This document shows, in pieces, positions 9,101-17,268 of a DNA stretch of 64,000 nucleotides (its first letter is position 1; the number at the start of each line of letters is the position of its first letter). Source of the DNA: Derxia gummosa DSM 723 (GTDB lineage Bacteria; Pseudomonadota; Gammaproteobacteria; Burkholderiales; Burkholderiaceae_E); assembly GCF_000482785.1 (NCBI RefSeq), contig NZ_KI519500.1, forward strand, positions 63,327 to 127,326, read 5' to 3'. The position numbers were made by a program, and so were the translations under genes. Under the pieces are notes generated by a model. It worked only from the letters and a program-made list of their open reading frames with translations. It was not told where the DNA came from and ran no database searches.

Positions 9101-9909
9101 CGCAGCGCCGCGAGCGTGCGCGCAAAACCGTCGGCCGGCGTGTCGAGCGCATGGAACAGGGTCGCGGCCTGGAACGGGTCGGCGATCTGCAGGCCGGCCT
9201 CGGCCGCCGCGCGCAACGCCGCCGGAAAATCGCCCGCATGCCGGAAACGCACCGGCACATCGACGGCGCGGCCCTGACTGCCGCGCAGCCGGATCGTGTA
9301 CAGCCGGCCGTGCTGCACCACCTCGCCCATGAGCCGCCGCTCGCCGCGCCCCAGCGCCTGACGGAAATAGCGGATCGCACCGCGCACCGACCACGACATG
9401 CCCGGCAGCTGCAGATCGACCTGCAGGCGCGGCAGCTCGATGAAGGCCGCGTCGCCGGGGCCGTCGTCGGTGCGGGCAAGGGTCTGCAGACTCACGATCT
9501 CGTCGAACAGCTGCTGCGACAGCACCGCGCCGGTGAGTCCGGTCTCGGCCAGGCCGGCCGGCACGTCGAAGGGCTCGACCACGATCGGATCGCGGCGCCA
9601 TTCGCGCCACACCAGCCAGCCGGCGAAGCCGCCCGCGAGCAGCCCGAGCGCCGACCAGAACACCGCCACGCCGCCCGTGATCGCGTCGGTCCAGCCCTTG
9701 AAGGCCGCCGTGCCCTGGGGCGCGGCGGCCGGCGGCGCGGTGACGGTCAGGCGCAGGTCGCCGGCGGCGGTCGCGGCCGATGGGCTTGCCGGGGCGGTCT
9801 TGGCCGCCAGGGGCGCGGTCGGCGGCTGCGCGCCAGCCGGCGCCGACACCGCCAGCAGCAGCACGGCAAGCCGCAGGAACACGAGACATGAGGCGCGGAG
9901 CGAGGTCAT
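6031..9909 (-). CDS. Very large TPR protein with N-terminal signal and membrane anchor
   Basis: A 1292-residue protein. An N-terminal signal-like segment (1-27) is followed by a Pro/Ala linker, a transmembrane helix (ITGGVAVFWSALGLLAGGFAGW, near 70-92), and a globular part (about 95-200) with IVVEPFDVPAGLAETGLTG. The rest is a continuous superhelix of tetratricopeptide repeats (for example NIGALNNLGLVALDRHQ, DPWAWIDRGWQRQRRGDPQ). TPR arrays bind other proteins, so a membrane-tethered scaffold facing the periplasm or cytoplasm is likely; no partner is evident. The start at 9909 has a strong GGAAGGA site nine bases upstream. The 3' end overlaps the DUF2252 gene. There is a clear degenerate-repeat character but no near-identical DNA repeats. 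Confidence 0.8.
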   Translation of the reverse strand: MTSLRASCLVFLRLAVLLLAVSAPAGAQPPTAPLAAKTAPASPSAATAAGDLRLTVTAPPAAAPQGTAAFKGWTDAITGGVAVFWSALGLLAGGFAGWLVWREWRRDPIVVEPFDVPAGLAETGLTGAVLSQQLFDEIVSLQTLARTDDGPGDAAFIELPRLQVDLQLPGMSWSVRGAIRYFRQALGRGERRLMGEVVQHGRLYTIRLRGSQGRAVDVPVRFRHAGDFPAALRAAAEAGLQIADPFQAATLFHALDTPADGFARTLAALRLHLADGGLHRHQDAYVLWAAVCRALGDPVGMEERLALAREAGRPRHRPAGPPRLGSRYLNFTGSLARERRDLDAAETAFDLALAHDRRNIGALNNLGLVALDRHQSGLATQRFRQLLRRHPRSSRGHRGLGLVAERDGDLATALVCQARAVDLAPRARWPRLNHAELLKRCGLLAAATAEAEALVELAPDFGPGWRLLARLALDQGRLTEATELAARAIAVDPADPWVRMDLARARLRLGQTDAAEAVWREVSALRPNLPALWRLGAEIAARRGDVDGVEARYQRAIDCDPADPWAWIDRGWQRQRRGDPQGALAALAAMPRADERWELLRAQARLLNDAGDWRAAGPPLRRALDLAPEAAQLRLDLAWQCHRRGDPAGALAEAGVLLAQGVLIPEVARLLRNVHLRRDDAAGAEAALRDLARRFPAVGEVALELAALLREQERHAEALALLGPWCADAIAGPAARAERARVQEALGDTEAALADLQAAARDRPDNVDLLVVIADRLLALDRPDLALPLAERVQARRDDWAEAGRCLADVLIRLGRHDEAERLLVAALAAEPGREGAVRACCRRLREWGRADAALACAEEFAARFPLHPTGAVERVRALEALGRIVEAEAVARAAAAAAPPGDDWVGEVHGELLLRHGAPGCALAAAAARSGSPMSCRSTALRIEARWLREQGELDAALDRLARATEAAPEAIDDFLLAADWLAQQARDEAKAAATGTASAAGPATSTVGGPRAAAPDIGTTIDFRAALDQLTAGLARRPHSLKLLRRQARLLCEAGDFAVARATLDTLAELAPKLIDDALDWADAMRCCGDGAAAEAMLAELARRAGKAPVLLLALARAELAAGRADGVEAFAAAADAQAPMTPRITLQAAGLIAQAGRPDAAIALLGAAVQRQPDEARLHHELARQLARVGRAAQAEAELDAAAQCLPRFDIWRVCDHAEVCLQLGRRDEALAAARQARALSLATGTRVARLGRILAKAGDPVAGSGYELDFELARLDAALPDALAGLDA

Positions 9910-10078
9910 CGGCGGGCGTCCTTCCGGCACGAGGCGGCGGCAAAGGCCCGAAGCCAAGCACGGCCGTCGCGGCGCCGGCAAGGCGGGCCGGTCCGGACGT
10001 GGCAGGAGCGCATCGGCGCGCCGGCGGGCGTCACCACGACGGGCCGCCGATGTGGCGCGGACACGGCCCGCAAGGAGA

Positions 10079-11770
10079 ATGCCCGTCCTCACGTCCTGCC
10101 CGCGCGTCATGCCCAGCCCCGTCCCCGCCCCACCCCTTCCTTCCTGGCGCGACCTCGCCGCCGGCCTGTGCGTGGCCGGCCTGCTCATCCCCGAGGCAGT
10201 GGCCTATGCCGGACTCGCGCGGCTGCCGGTCGGCCATGCGCTCGCGGCGACGCTGGCCGGGCTGCTCGTGTACGGGCTGGCCGGCGGCAGCCGCTTCGCG
10301 GTGGTGTCGCCAACGTCGTCGAGCGCGGCGCTGTCGGCCGTGGCGGTGCTGTCGCTCACGGCCGGCGCGCCCGACGGCGATTTCGCGCAAGCGCTTGCAG
10401 CGCTGGTGCTGCTGGCCGGCGCGGCGCTCGCGCTGCTCGGCATCGCGCGTCAGGGCCAGCTGTCGGGCTTCGTATCGCGGCCGGTGCTGCGCGGCTTCAG
10501 CTTCGCGCTGGCGGTGTCGATCAGCGTGCGCCAGCTGCCCGACGCGCTCGGCCTGCCGCTGCCGCACGACGCGGGCGCCGATCCGCTGCGCACGCTGCTC
10601 TACACGCTCGGCCACGGCGCGCTGTGGCACGGGCCGAGCCTGGCGATCGCGCTGGGCACGGCGGCGCTGATCGCGCTGCTGCGCCGGCTGCCGCGCCTGC
10701 CCGGCATGCTGATCGCGATGCTGGCGGCGATCGCGGTGTCCGAGGCGCTGGGGCTGCCGGCGCGCGGCGTGGAAGTGGTGGGCGCGATCGCGCCGCCGCG
10801 CTTCGCGCCCGCGCTGCCCGCGCTCGATCACGAGCAATGGCTGCGCGCGGCCGAGCTGGCCTTCGGCCTCGTGGTGCTGCTGTTTGCCGAGAGCTGGGGC
10901 AGCATCCGCGGCCTCGCGCTGGCGCATGACGACAGCGTCGATGCCGACCGCGAGCTGCGCGCGCTCGGGCTGTGCAACCTGGTTTCGGGGCTGGTCCAGG
11001 GCATGGCGGTCGGCGCCGGCTTCTCGGCCAGCAACGCGAGCGCGGCGGCCGGCGCGCAAAGCCGCGCCACCGGGCTGGTCGCGGCGGCGGCGGTGCTCGG
11101 GGCCACGCTGTTCGCGCTGCCGCTGGTGGCGCTGCTGCCCCGGCCGGTGCTGGCGGTGGCGGTGATGGGCGCGCTCTGGCATGCGCTGTCGCCGGCGCCG
11201 CTGCTGGCGGTGTGGCGCACGCGGCGCGACCGGGCGCTGGTGGCGGGCGCGGTGGCGGCGGTGCTGGCGCTGGGCGTGCTGCACGGCATGCTCGCGGCCG
11301 TGGGGCTGTCGCTGGTGGCGGCGCTGCGGCGCTTCAGCCAGCCGGTGGTGCACGAGCTGGGCCGGCTCGGCGGCACGCGCAACTACGTGGTGCTCGACGC
11401 GCACGTCGATGCGCACGCGCTGCCCGGCCTGCTGATCCTGCGGCCGGAAGAGCCGCTGTTCTTCGCCAGCGCCGAGCGCGTGGTGAACGAGGTGGCGGCG
11501 CGTGCCCGCGCCCGGCCCGGCCTGCGCCACGTGGTGCTGAGCCTGGAAGAAAGCTCCGACCTCGACAGCACCGCCGTCGAGTGCCTGCGCGAGCTGAGGC
11601 AGCGCCTCGCGCGCGACGGCCACGGGCTCATCCTCGCGCGCGCCAAGGACCGAGTGCGCGCCCTGCTCGCGCGCTGCGATCCCGAGGGCGTGGGCCGCGC
11701 CGACCACATGACCTTCAGCGTGGCCGACGCGGTACGCGTGGCGCGCGGCAACCGCGAGCCGGCGGAGTGA
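10079..11770 (+). CDS. SulP-family anion transporter with C-terminal STAS domain
   Basis: A 563-residue inner-membrane transporter. The SulP entry motif is present near the N-terminus (DLAAGLCVAGLLIPEAVAYA, about residues 24-43), followed by further helices. A C-terminal STAS domain (about 440-550) contains LRHVVLSLEESSDLDSTAVECL. SulP proteins move sulfate, bicarbonate or other anions, usually with H+ or Na+; the substrate here cannot be read. An AAGGAG site lies at 10072-10077, too close for ideal use of the ATG at 10079 and far from the alternative ATG at 10109, so the start is uncertain by ten codons. The gene is divergent from the TPR gene. One copy of the recurring GCAAGCGCTTGC palindrome lies within it at 10387. 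Confidence 0.85.
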   Translation: MPVLTSCPRVMPSPVPAPPLPSWRDLAAGLCVAGLLIPEAVAYAGLARLPVGHALAATLAGLLVYGLAGGSRFAVVSPTSSSAALSAVAVLSLTAGAPDGDFAQALAALVLLAGAALALLGIARQGQLSGFVSRPVLRGFSFALAVSISVRQLPDALGLPLPHDAGADPLRTLLYTLGHGALWHGPSLAIALGTAALIALLRRLPRLPGMLIAMLAAIAVSEALGLPARGVEVVGAIAPPRFAPALPALDHEQWLRAAELAFGLVVLLFAESWGSIRGLALAHDDSVDADRELRALGLCNLVSGLVQGMAVGAGFSASNASAAAGAQSRATGLVAAAAVLGATLFALPLVALLPRPVLAVAVMGALWHALSPAPLLAVWRTRRDRALVAGAVAAVLALGVLHGMLAAVGLSLVAALRRFSQPVVHELGRLGGTRNYVVLDAHVDAHALPGLLILRPEEPLFFASAERVVNEVAARARARPGLRHVVLSLEESSDLDSTAVECLRELRQRLARDGHGLILARAKDRVRALLARCDPEGVGRADHMTFSVADAVRVARGNREPAE

Positions 11771-11774
11771 GGCA

Positions 11775-12317
11775 TCAGCCGGCCGGCCGGCCGTCCTCGC
11801 GCTCGCGGCGCTGCGCCATCACGCGCCAGAGATTGGTCTCGATCCAGTCGGCCAGGCCGGCGACGCGCTCGGCCGCCTCCATGCCGAGCGGCGTGAGCCG
11901 GTAGTCGACGCGCGGCGGCACCACGCCGTGATCGCTGCGCTCGACGATGCCGTCGGCCTCCAGGCCCTGGAGGGTCTGGGCCAGCATCTTCTCGCTCACC
12001 CCGCCGATGCGCCGGCGCAGCTCGCTGAAGCGCTGCACGCCGTGGGTGAGCAAGGCGACCAGCACCAGCACGCCCCAGCGGCTGGTCATGTGCTGGAGCA
12101 CCTCGCGCGAGGGGCAGGCGGCGGCCATCAGCTCGCCGCGAAGCATGCGGGCGCTGAGGGCGGGGTCAGCGGGCGCCGAAGCGGCGACGCCGGCCGGCGC
12201 GCCGGAGGACGCGGCCAGCGGCTCGGCCCCTGGCTCGAACGTCGGCTCGGACGCGGTAATGGCGGCGCCGGCCGCGGAGTCGGCGGAGCGGACGGATCGG
12301 GACGGGGATCGGGACAT
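11775..12317 (-). CDS. HxlR-family transcriptional regulator
   Basis: A winged-helix regulator of the HxlR/YtfH type. The core is CPSREVLQHMTSRWGVLVLV, with the conserved Cys at the sensing position, then RFSELRRRIGGVSEKMLAQTL and the wing RVDYRLTPLG. Such proteins sense quinones or electrophiles and repress a neighbouring reductase. The N-terminus is unusual: an Ala/Ser/Pro-rich extension of about 60 residues precedes the domain. The start is uncertain. ATG at 12317 is listed; 12362 and 12146 (giving a normal-length family member) are possible, and none has a good ribosome-binding site. It is divergent from the quinone reductase gene, with a palindromic operator candidate between them. Confidence 0.85.
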   Translation of the reverse strand: MSRSPSRSVRSADSAAGAAITASEPTFEPGAEPLAASSGAPAGVAASAPADPALSARMLRGELMAAACPSREVLQHMTSRWGVLVLVALLTHGVQRFSELRRRIGGVSEKMLAQTLQGLEADGIVERSDHGVVPPRVDYRLTPLGMEAAERVAGLADWIETNLWRVMAQRREREDGRPAG

Positions 12318-12374
12318 GGCGGCGGGCGGAGCGGCTGGAATCCGGCGATGGTAAGTGGCCATGGCGGGTTCAAC

Positions 12375-12408
12375 ACTTACCTTTTTGTACGTACTTACGA
12401 TTGGTAAG
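12375..12408. promoter_or_regulatory. HxlR operator candidate between regulator and qorB-like gene
   Basis: A perfect inverted repeat cttac-N5-gtaag occupies 12394-12408. A further cttac half-site lies at 12376-12380 and a gtacgtac palindrome at 12387-12394. Paired GTA/TAC half-sites are typical of HxlR-type operators. The site sits in the divergent gap 45 bp before the reductase ATG, where bound regulator could block both promoters. The local composition is markedly more AT-rich than the surroundings. Confidence 0.55.
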
Positions 12409-12452
12409 CGCAAAGACTAAGCTGCGCCCACCTCAACCGACGGAAGAACCCC

Positions 12453-13319
<867 letters not shown>

Positions 13320-13517
13320 GCATGGCGGCGCGGGCGGCCGGCGCGATGGGCGATCACCCGCGCCAACCGTGCGCCGATCCGCTCAATATCGGCCGGCAAA
13401 TGCCGTATTCCCGGCGAACGCCCGCGTTCCCGCGCTCCTAGCATGGGTGCATCGGGGGACGGTGCGCGCACGGCCGCATCCGCCCTTGCCTGCCCTTCGC
13501 CTGCCGGGAGCGCCCGC

Positions 13518-13925
13518 ATGAGCATCGACATCAAGACCCAGACCACCGGCGCCGGCATGGCCGCGCTGCTCAAGCAGTCGCAGGCCGCCGCCGACGCGAC
13601 CACGCAGAACCTGCTCGCCACCGCCGCCGGCGCGACCAAGGACAACGCCTCGGTCGCATCGACGCTCGTCAGCCTCGGCAAGTCGGCCGCGAGCGCCGCC
13701 AGCCTCACCTACGACATGAGCGGCAGCCTGACGGGCAGCGCGTCGGACGGCGACAGCGGCGTCGCGAGCCTGTTGCAGGGGATGGTGGCGAGCACCGGCA
13801 ACAGCAGCCTGCCGACGACGGCGGGCGGCTGGGTGGATCTGATCAAGAACCATCCGGACGAGGCGAAGGCGAGCCTCGCGCAGGTGTCGCGTCAGAGCGT
13901 GCTGGATCTGCTGAACGCGGAGTGA
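13518..13925 (+). CDS. Hypothetical 135-residue protein
   Basis: Not recognised. The protein is rich in Ala, Ser, Thr and Gly, with no signal peptide or membrane segment. It contains LATAAGATKDNASVASTLVSLGKSA and a short conserved-looking C-terminus (GGWVDLIKNHPDEAKASLAQ). The ATG at 13518 has a CGGGAG site eight bases upstream and codon use matches neighbouring genes, so it is probably real. The composition resembles small secreted or flagellin-like filament proteins, but that is only an impression. It is monocistronic, with a hairpin just downstream. Confidence 0.6.
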   Translation: MSIDIKTQTTGAGMAALLKQSQAAADATTQNLLATAAGATKDNASVASTLVSLGKSAASAASLTYDMSGSLTGSASDGDSGVASLLQGMVASTGNSSLPTTAGGWVDLIKNHPDEAKASLAQVSRQSVLDLLNAE

Positions 13926-13946
13926 CCAGCAAGCAGCAGTGACGGC

Positions 13947-13967
13947 GTCACCCGGCAAGCGGGTGAC
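13947..13967. terminator. Hairpin between convergent genes
   Basis: gtcacccg and cgggtgac form a perfect 8-bp stem with a 5-nt loop, 21 bp after the stop of the 135-residue gene and 18 bp after the stop of the small ORF on the other strand. No U-tract follows on either strand, so terminator activity is only suggested by the convergent context. Confidence 0.4.
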
Positions 13968-13985
13968 AGGAGGCCGCCTCGGCCT

Positions 13986-14150
13986 TCATTGCCAGATGTC
14001 GCGCATCGCGCCAACGGATTGCGCGAGCGCGCGCAGGCGTTTCCACGCATCGGCCCGCTCGCGGCCGGATTCGGCGTGCAGCTGCTCGACGAGGTTGGCG
14101 AGCAGGCTCGTCGGCGCTTCATCGGTCGGAATGTCAAATTCATTCGACAC
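13986..14150 (-). CDS. Possible 54-residue protein coupled to the MsbA-type exporter
   Basis: A GTG codon directly follows the TGA of the ABC exporter gene and opens a 54-residue frame ending TGA at 13986. It would read (M)SNEFDIPTDEAPTSLLANL, then a charged helix EQLHAESGRERADAWKRLRAL. The charged, helical character and the start-after-stop arrangement suggest translational coupling, but the frame is short and the first codons are atypical (AAT, GAA, TTT). No known family is recognised. It could equally be a chance open frame in the 3' untranslated region. Confidence 0.45.
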   Translation of the reverse strand: MSNEFDIPTDEAPTSLLANLVEQLHAESGRERADAWKRLRALAQSVGAMRDIWQ

Positions 14151-16001
14151 TCACGCCGCCTGCTCCTCCGCCTCCTCCCCCAGAAACCCCCCGCTCTGCC
14201 GAGCCCACAACCGCGCGTAGATCCCCCCGCGCGCCAGCAGCTCGGCATGACTGCCCTCCTCCACGATCCGCCCGTGGTCGAGCACCACCAGCCGGTCCAT
14301 CGCGGCAATCGTGCTCAGCCGATGCGCGATCGCCACCACCGTCTTGCCCTCCATCAGCTTGTAGAGGCTGGCCTGGATCGCCGCCTCGACCTCGCTGTCG
14401 AGCGCGCTCGTGGCTTCGTCCAGCAGCAGGATCGGCGCGTCCTTGAGCATCACGCGCGCGATCGCGATGCGCTGGCGCTGGCCGCCCGACAGCTTCACGC
14501 CGCGCTCGCCCACATGCGCGTCGTAGCCGGTGCGGCCCTTGGCGTCGGCCAGTTCGGCGATGAAGCCCTCGGCCTCGGCGCGGCGCGCGGCGGCCACCAG
14601 CTCGGCCTCGCTCGCGTCGGGCCGGCCGTAGAGGATGTTGTCGCGCACCGAGCGGTGCAGCAGCGAGGTGTCCTGCGTGACCATGCCGATCTGCGCGCGC
14701 AGGCTTTCCTGCGTGACGGCGCCCACGTCCTGGCCGTCGATGAGCACCCGCCCCTGCTCGGCGTCGTAGAAGCGCAGCAGCAGGTTGACGATCGTGCTCT
14801 TGCCCGCGCCCGAGCGGCCGACCAGGCCGATCTTCTCGCCCGGGCGGATCGTCAGGTCGAGCCCGTCGATCACGCGGCGCGCGCCGCCGTAGCTGAAATT
14901 GACGTGCTCGAAACGCACCTCGCCGCGCGTCACCTTCAGCTCGGGCGCGCCCGGCCGGTCGGTGATCGCATGCGGCCGCGACAGCGTGTTGAGCCCGTCC
15001 TGCACCGTGCCGATCTGCTCGAACAGCATCGTCATCTCCCACATCACCCAGTGCGAGATGCCGTTGAGCCGCACCGCCATCGCGGTGGCGGCCGCGAGCG
15101 CGCCGGTGCCGATGCTGCCGGCGCTCCACAGCCAGATGCCGAGGCCCGCCGTGCCCGCCACCAGCAGCACGCTCAGGCTGTGGTTCACCACCTCCACCGC
15201 CGTCACGAGCCGCATCTGGCCATGCACCGTCTGCATGAATTCCTTCATCGCCGAGCGCGCGTACAGCGCCTCGCGCCGGCCGTGGGAGAACAGCTTGACC
15301 GTGGCGATGTTGGTGTAGGCGTCGGTCACGCGGCCGGTCATGAGCGAGCGCGCGTCGGCCTGCCTTTCGGACGCGCGCGCGAGGCGCGGGATGAAGAAGC
15401 GCAGCGAGGCGAGGTAGCCGAGCGCCCAGAGCGCGAAGGGCAGGCCGAGCCAGAGGTCGAAGCTCGCCGCCACGCTCGTGATCGTGGTGAAGAACACCAG
15501 CGCGAACACGAGGATGTCGCAGCTCGTGAAGACGGTGTCGCGCACCGCGAGCGCGGTCTGCATCACCTTGGCCGAGACGCGGCCGGCGAACTCGTCCTGA
15601 TAGAAGCTCATGCTCTGGTCGAGCATCAGGCGGTGGAAGTTCCAGCGCAGCCGCATCGGGAAGTTGCCGGCGAGCGTCTGGTGCTTGAACGTCGATTGCA
15701 GCATCACCGCCACCACGCTCGCGCCCAGCATCGCGCCGAGCCAGCCGAGCGTGTTGCCGTGCGCCTGCCAGAAGCCGGCGGGCGTGGTGCCGGTGGTCCA
15801 GTCCACGAGCTTGCCGAGGATGGCGAACAGGATGGCCTCGAACACGCCGATGACCGCGCTGAGCAGCGCCATGCCGGCGATCCACGGCCGCATGCCCTCG
15901 GTGCCGGCCCACAAAAAACGCAGCAGGCTGCGCGGTGGCGTGGCCGGCAGCGCGGACGGATAGGGATCGACGAGGCGTTCGAAGAAGGAGGCGACCTTCA
16001 C
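14151..16001 (-). CDS. ABC exporter, fused permease and ATPase (MsbA/MdlB type)
   Basis: A 616-residue half-transporter with an N-terminal six-helix exporter domain (about 30-330) and a C-terminal ATPase. Walker A is GLVGRSGAGKST, the signature is LSGGQRQRIAIAR, Walker B is ILLLDEATSALD, and the H-loop is VVAIAHRLST. It works as a dimer in the inner membrane, exporting a lipid, peptide or drug. The frame is open for another 170 codons upstream, but the GTG at 16001 has GGAG at the right distance and begins the family-like N-terminus (VKVASFFERLVDPYP). Distinction from a lipid A flippase cannot be made; no lpxK is adjacent. Confidence 0.88.
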   Translation of the reverse strand: MKVASFFERLVDPYPSALPATPPRSLLRFLWAGTEGMRPWIAGMALLSAVIGVFEAILFAILGKLVDWTTGTTPAGFWQAHGNTLGWLGAMLGASVVAVMLQSTFKHQTLAGNFPMRLRWNFHRLMLDQSMSFYQDEFAGRVSAKVMQTALAVRDTVFTSCDILVFALVFFTTITSVAASFDLWLGLPFALWALGYLASLRFFIPRLARASERQADARSLMTGRVTDAYTNIATVKLFSHGRREALYARSAMKEFMQTVHGQMRLVTAVEVVNHSLSVLLVAGTAGLGIWLWSAGSIGTGALAAATAMAVRLNGISHWVMWEMTMLFEQIGTVQDGLNTLSRPHAITDRPGAPELKVTRGEVRFEHVNFSYGGARRVIDGLDLTIRPGEKIGLVGRSGAGKSTIVNLLLRFYDAEQGRVLIDGQDVGAVTQESLRAQIGMVTQDTSLLHRSVRDNILYGRPDASEAELVAAARRAEAEGFIAELADAKGRTGYDAHVGERGVKLSGGQRQRIAIARVMLKDAPILLLDEATSALDSEVEAAIQASLYKLMEGKTVVAIAHRLSTIAAMDRLVVLDHGRIVEEGSHAELLARGGIYARLWARQSGGFLGEEAEEQAA

Positions 16002-16269
16002 GCGGGACTCCGGTGGCGGTTGGCGAAAAGCCCGGCAGCGTAAGCGCGCGGGGATGGCGGAGTCTGCAACAACCCTTTGACGCGGGCCGGCGCGCCGCGT
16101 GAGGCTGCGGTTTCGCACCGGCGGCTCCCGGTGCTGGACCGGCGGCATTGGCTCCGTCGCCAGGGCGGCGGGCGGCTCCGCTGCCGCCATGCGCGCTTGA
16201 CCTGCTGCAACGGCGCCGCCATCGCGCCGCAGCATGCTGGAGCCAAGACCAACAGGCGCACACACCACC

Positions 16270-17268
16270 ATGACCTCCTCCGCCCATCCGCTTCGCCGCG
16301 CACTGGTACTGCTCGTTCTTCTCGCCGTCGCGGCGGGCGGCGGCTGGTACTGGTGGAAGTCGCAACCCGCGCCGCTGCCGCCGGGCATCGTGCAGACCAA
16401 CGGCCGCATCGAGGCGGTGCAGATCGACGTGGCGACCAAGGCCGCCGGCCGCGTGGCCGAGGTGCTGGTGCGCGAGGGCGATCTGGTCGAGGCCGGCAAG
16501 GTGGTGGCGAAGATGGACACCGCCGCGCTCGACGCCCAGCTCGCCCAGGCCGAGGCCCAGGTGGCGCAGGCGCGCGACGCGGTCGCGGCGGCGCAGGCGG
16601 TGGTCGATCAGCGCAACGGCGAACTCACCCTCGCGCAGAACAACTTCGCGCGCTCCGAAGATCTCGTCGCGCGCAACTTCATCAGCCCGCAGAAGCTCGA
16701 CCAGGACCGCGCCGCGATGCTCACCTCGCGCGCCGCGCTCGCGGCGGCGAAGGCGCAGGTGGTGGGCGCGCAATCGGCGGTGAAGGCGGCGCAGGCGGCG
16801 GTCGAGCGCGTGCGCACCGATCTGGCCGATTGCGTGCTGAAGGCGCCGCGCACCGGCCGCGTGCAGTACCGGCTGGCCGAGCCGGGCGAGGTGCTGGGCG
16901 CGGGCGGCAAGGTGGTGAGCCTGCTCGACCTGGCCGACGTGTACATGACCGTCTTCCTGCCCGAAGGCACGGCCGGGCGCGCGGCCGTGGGCGGCGAGGC
17001 GCGGCTGGTGTTCGACGCCGCGCCGCAGTACGTGGTGCCGGCGCGCGTGAGCTTCGTCGCGGCCGACGCGCAGTTCACGCCCAAGACGGTGGAGACGAAG
17101 CAGGAGCGGCAGAAGCTCGTGTTCCGCGTCAAGCTCTCGCTCGACCCCGAGCTGCTGCGCAAGTACGAGACGCGCGTGAAGGCGGGCGTGCCGGGGCTGG
17201 CCTATGTGCGCGTCGATGATGCGACCGCATGGCCGGCGAGCCTTGAAGTAAAGCTGCCCGAGCAATGA
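16270..17268 (+). CDS. HlyD-type periplasmic adaptor of an ABC system (YhiI-like)
   Basis: A 332-residue membrane-fusion protein. One N-terminal transmembrane helix (about 9-27) is followed by a barrel-sandwich/lipoyl half (GRIEAVQIDVATKAAGRVAEV), a long Ala-rich coiled coil (about 85-190), and the second lipoyl half (LKAPRTGRVQYRLAEPGEV). It links the inner-membrane ABC pump to the periplasm or an outer-membrane channel. Its last four bases overlap the ATG of the next gene (ATGA), and the gene order matches the E. coli yhiI-rbbA-yhhJ cluster, so the three form one operon. The start may alternatively be at 16234; neither has a clear ribosome-binding site. Confidence 0.88.
   Translation: MTSSAHPLRRALVLLVLLAVAAGGGWYWWKSQPAPLPPGIVQTNGRIEAVQIDVATKAAGRVAEVLVREGDLVEAGKVVAKMDTAALDAQLAQAEAQVAQARDAVAAAQAVVDQRNGELTLAQNNFARSEDLVARNFISPQKLDQDRAAMLTSRAALAAAKAQVVGAQSAVKAAQAAVERVRTDLADCVLKAPRTGRVQYRLAEPGEVLGAGGKVVSLLDLADVYMTVFLPEGTAGRAAVGGEARLVFDAAPQYVVPARVSFVAADAQFTPKTVETKQERQKLVFRVKLSLDPELLRKYETRVKAGVPGLAYVRVDDATAWPASLEVKLPEQ

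Noticed and set aside
7159-9891. A 910-codon plus-strand frame opposite the TPR gene
   Set aside because: Composition is that of an antisense frame (Arg/Ala/Gln-rich, no motif). The minus strand has signal, membrane helix and TPR repeats with a good ribosome-binding site.
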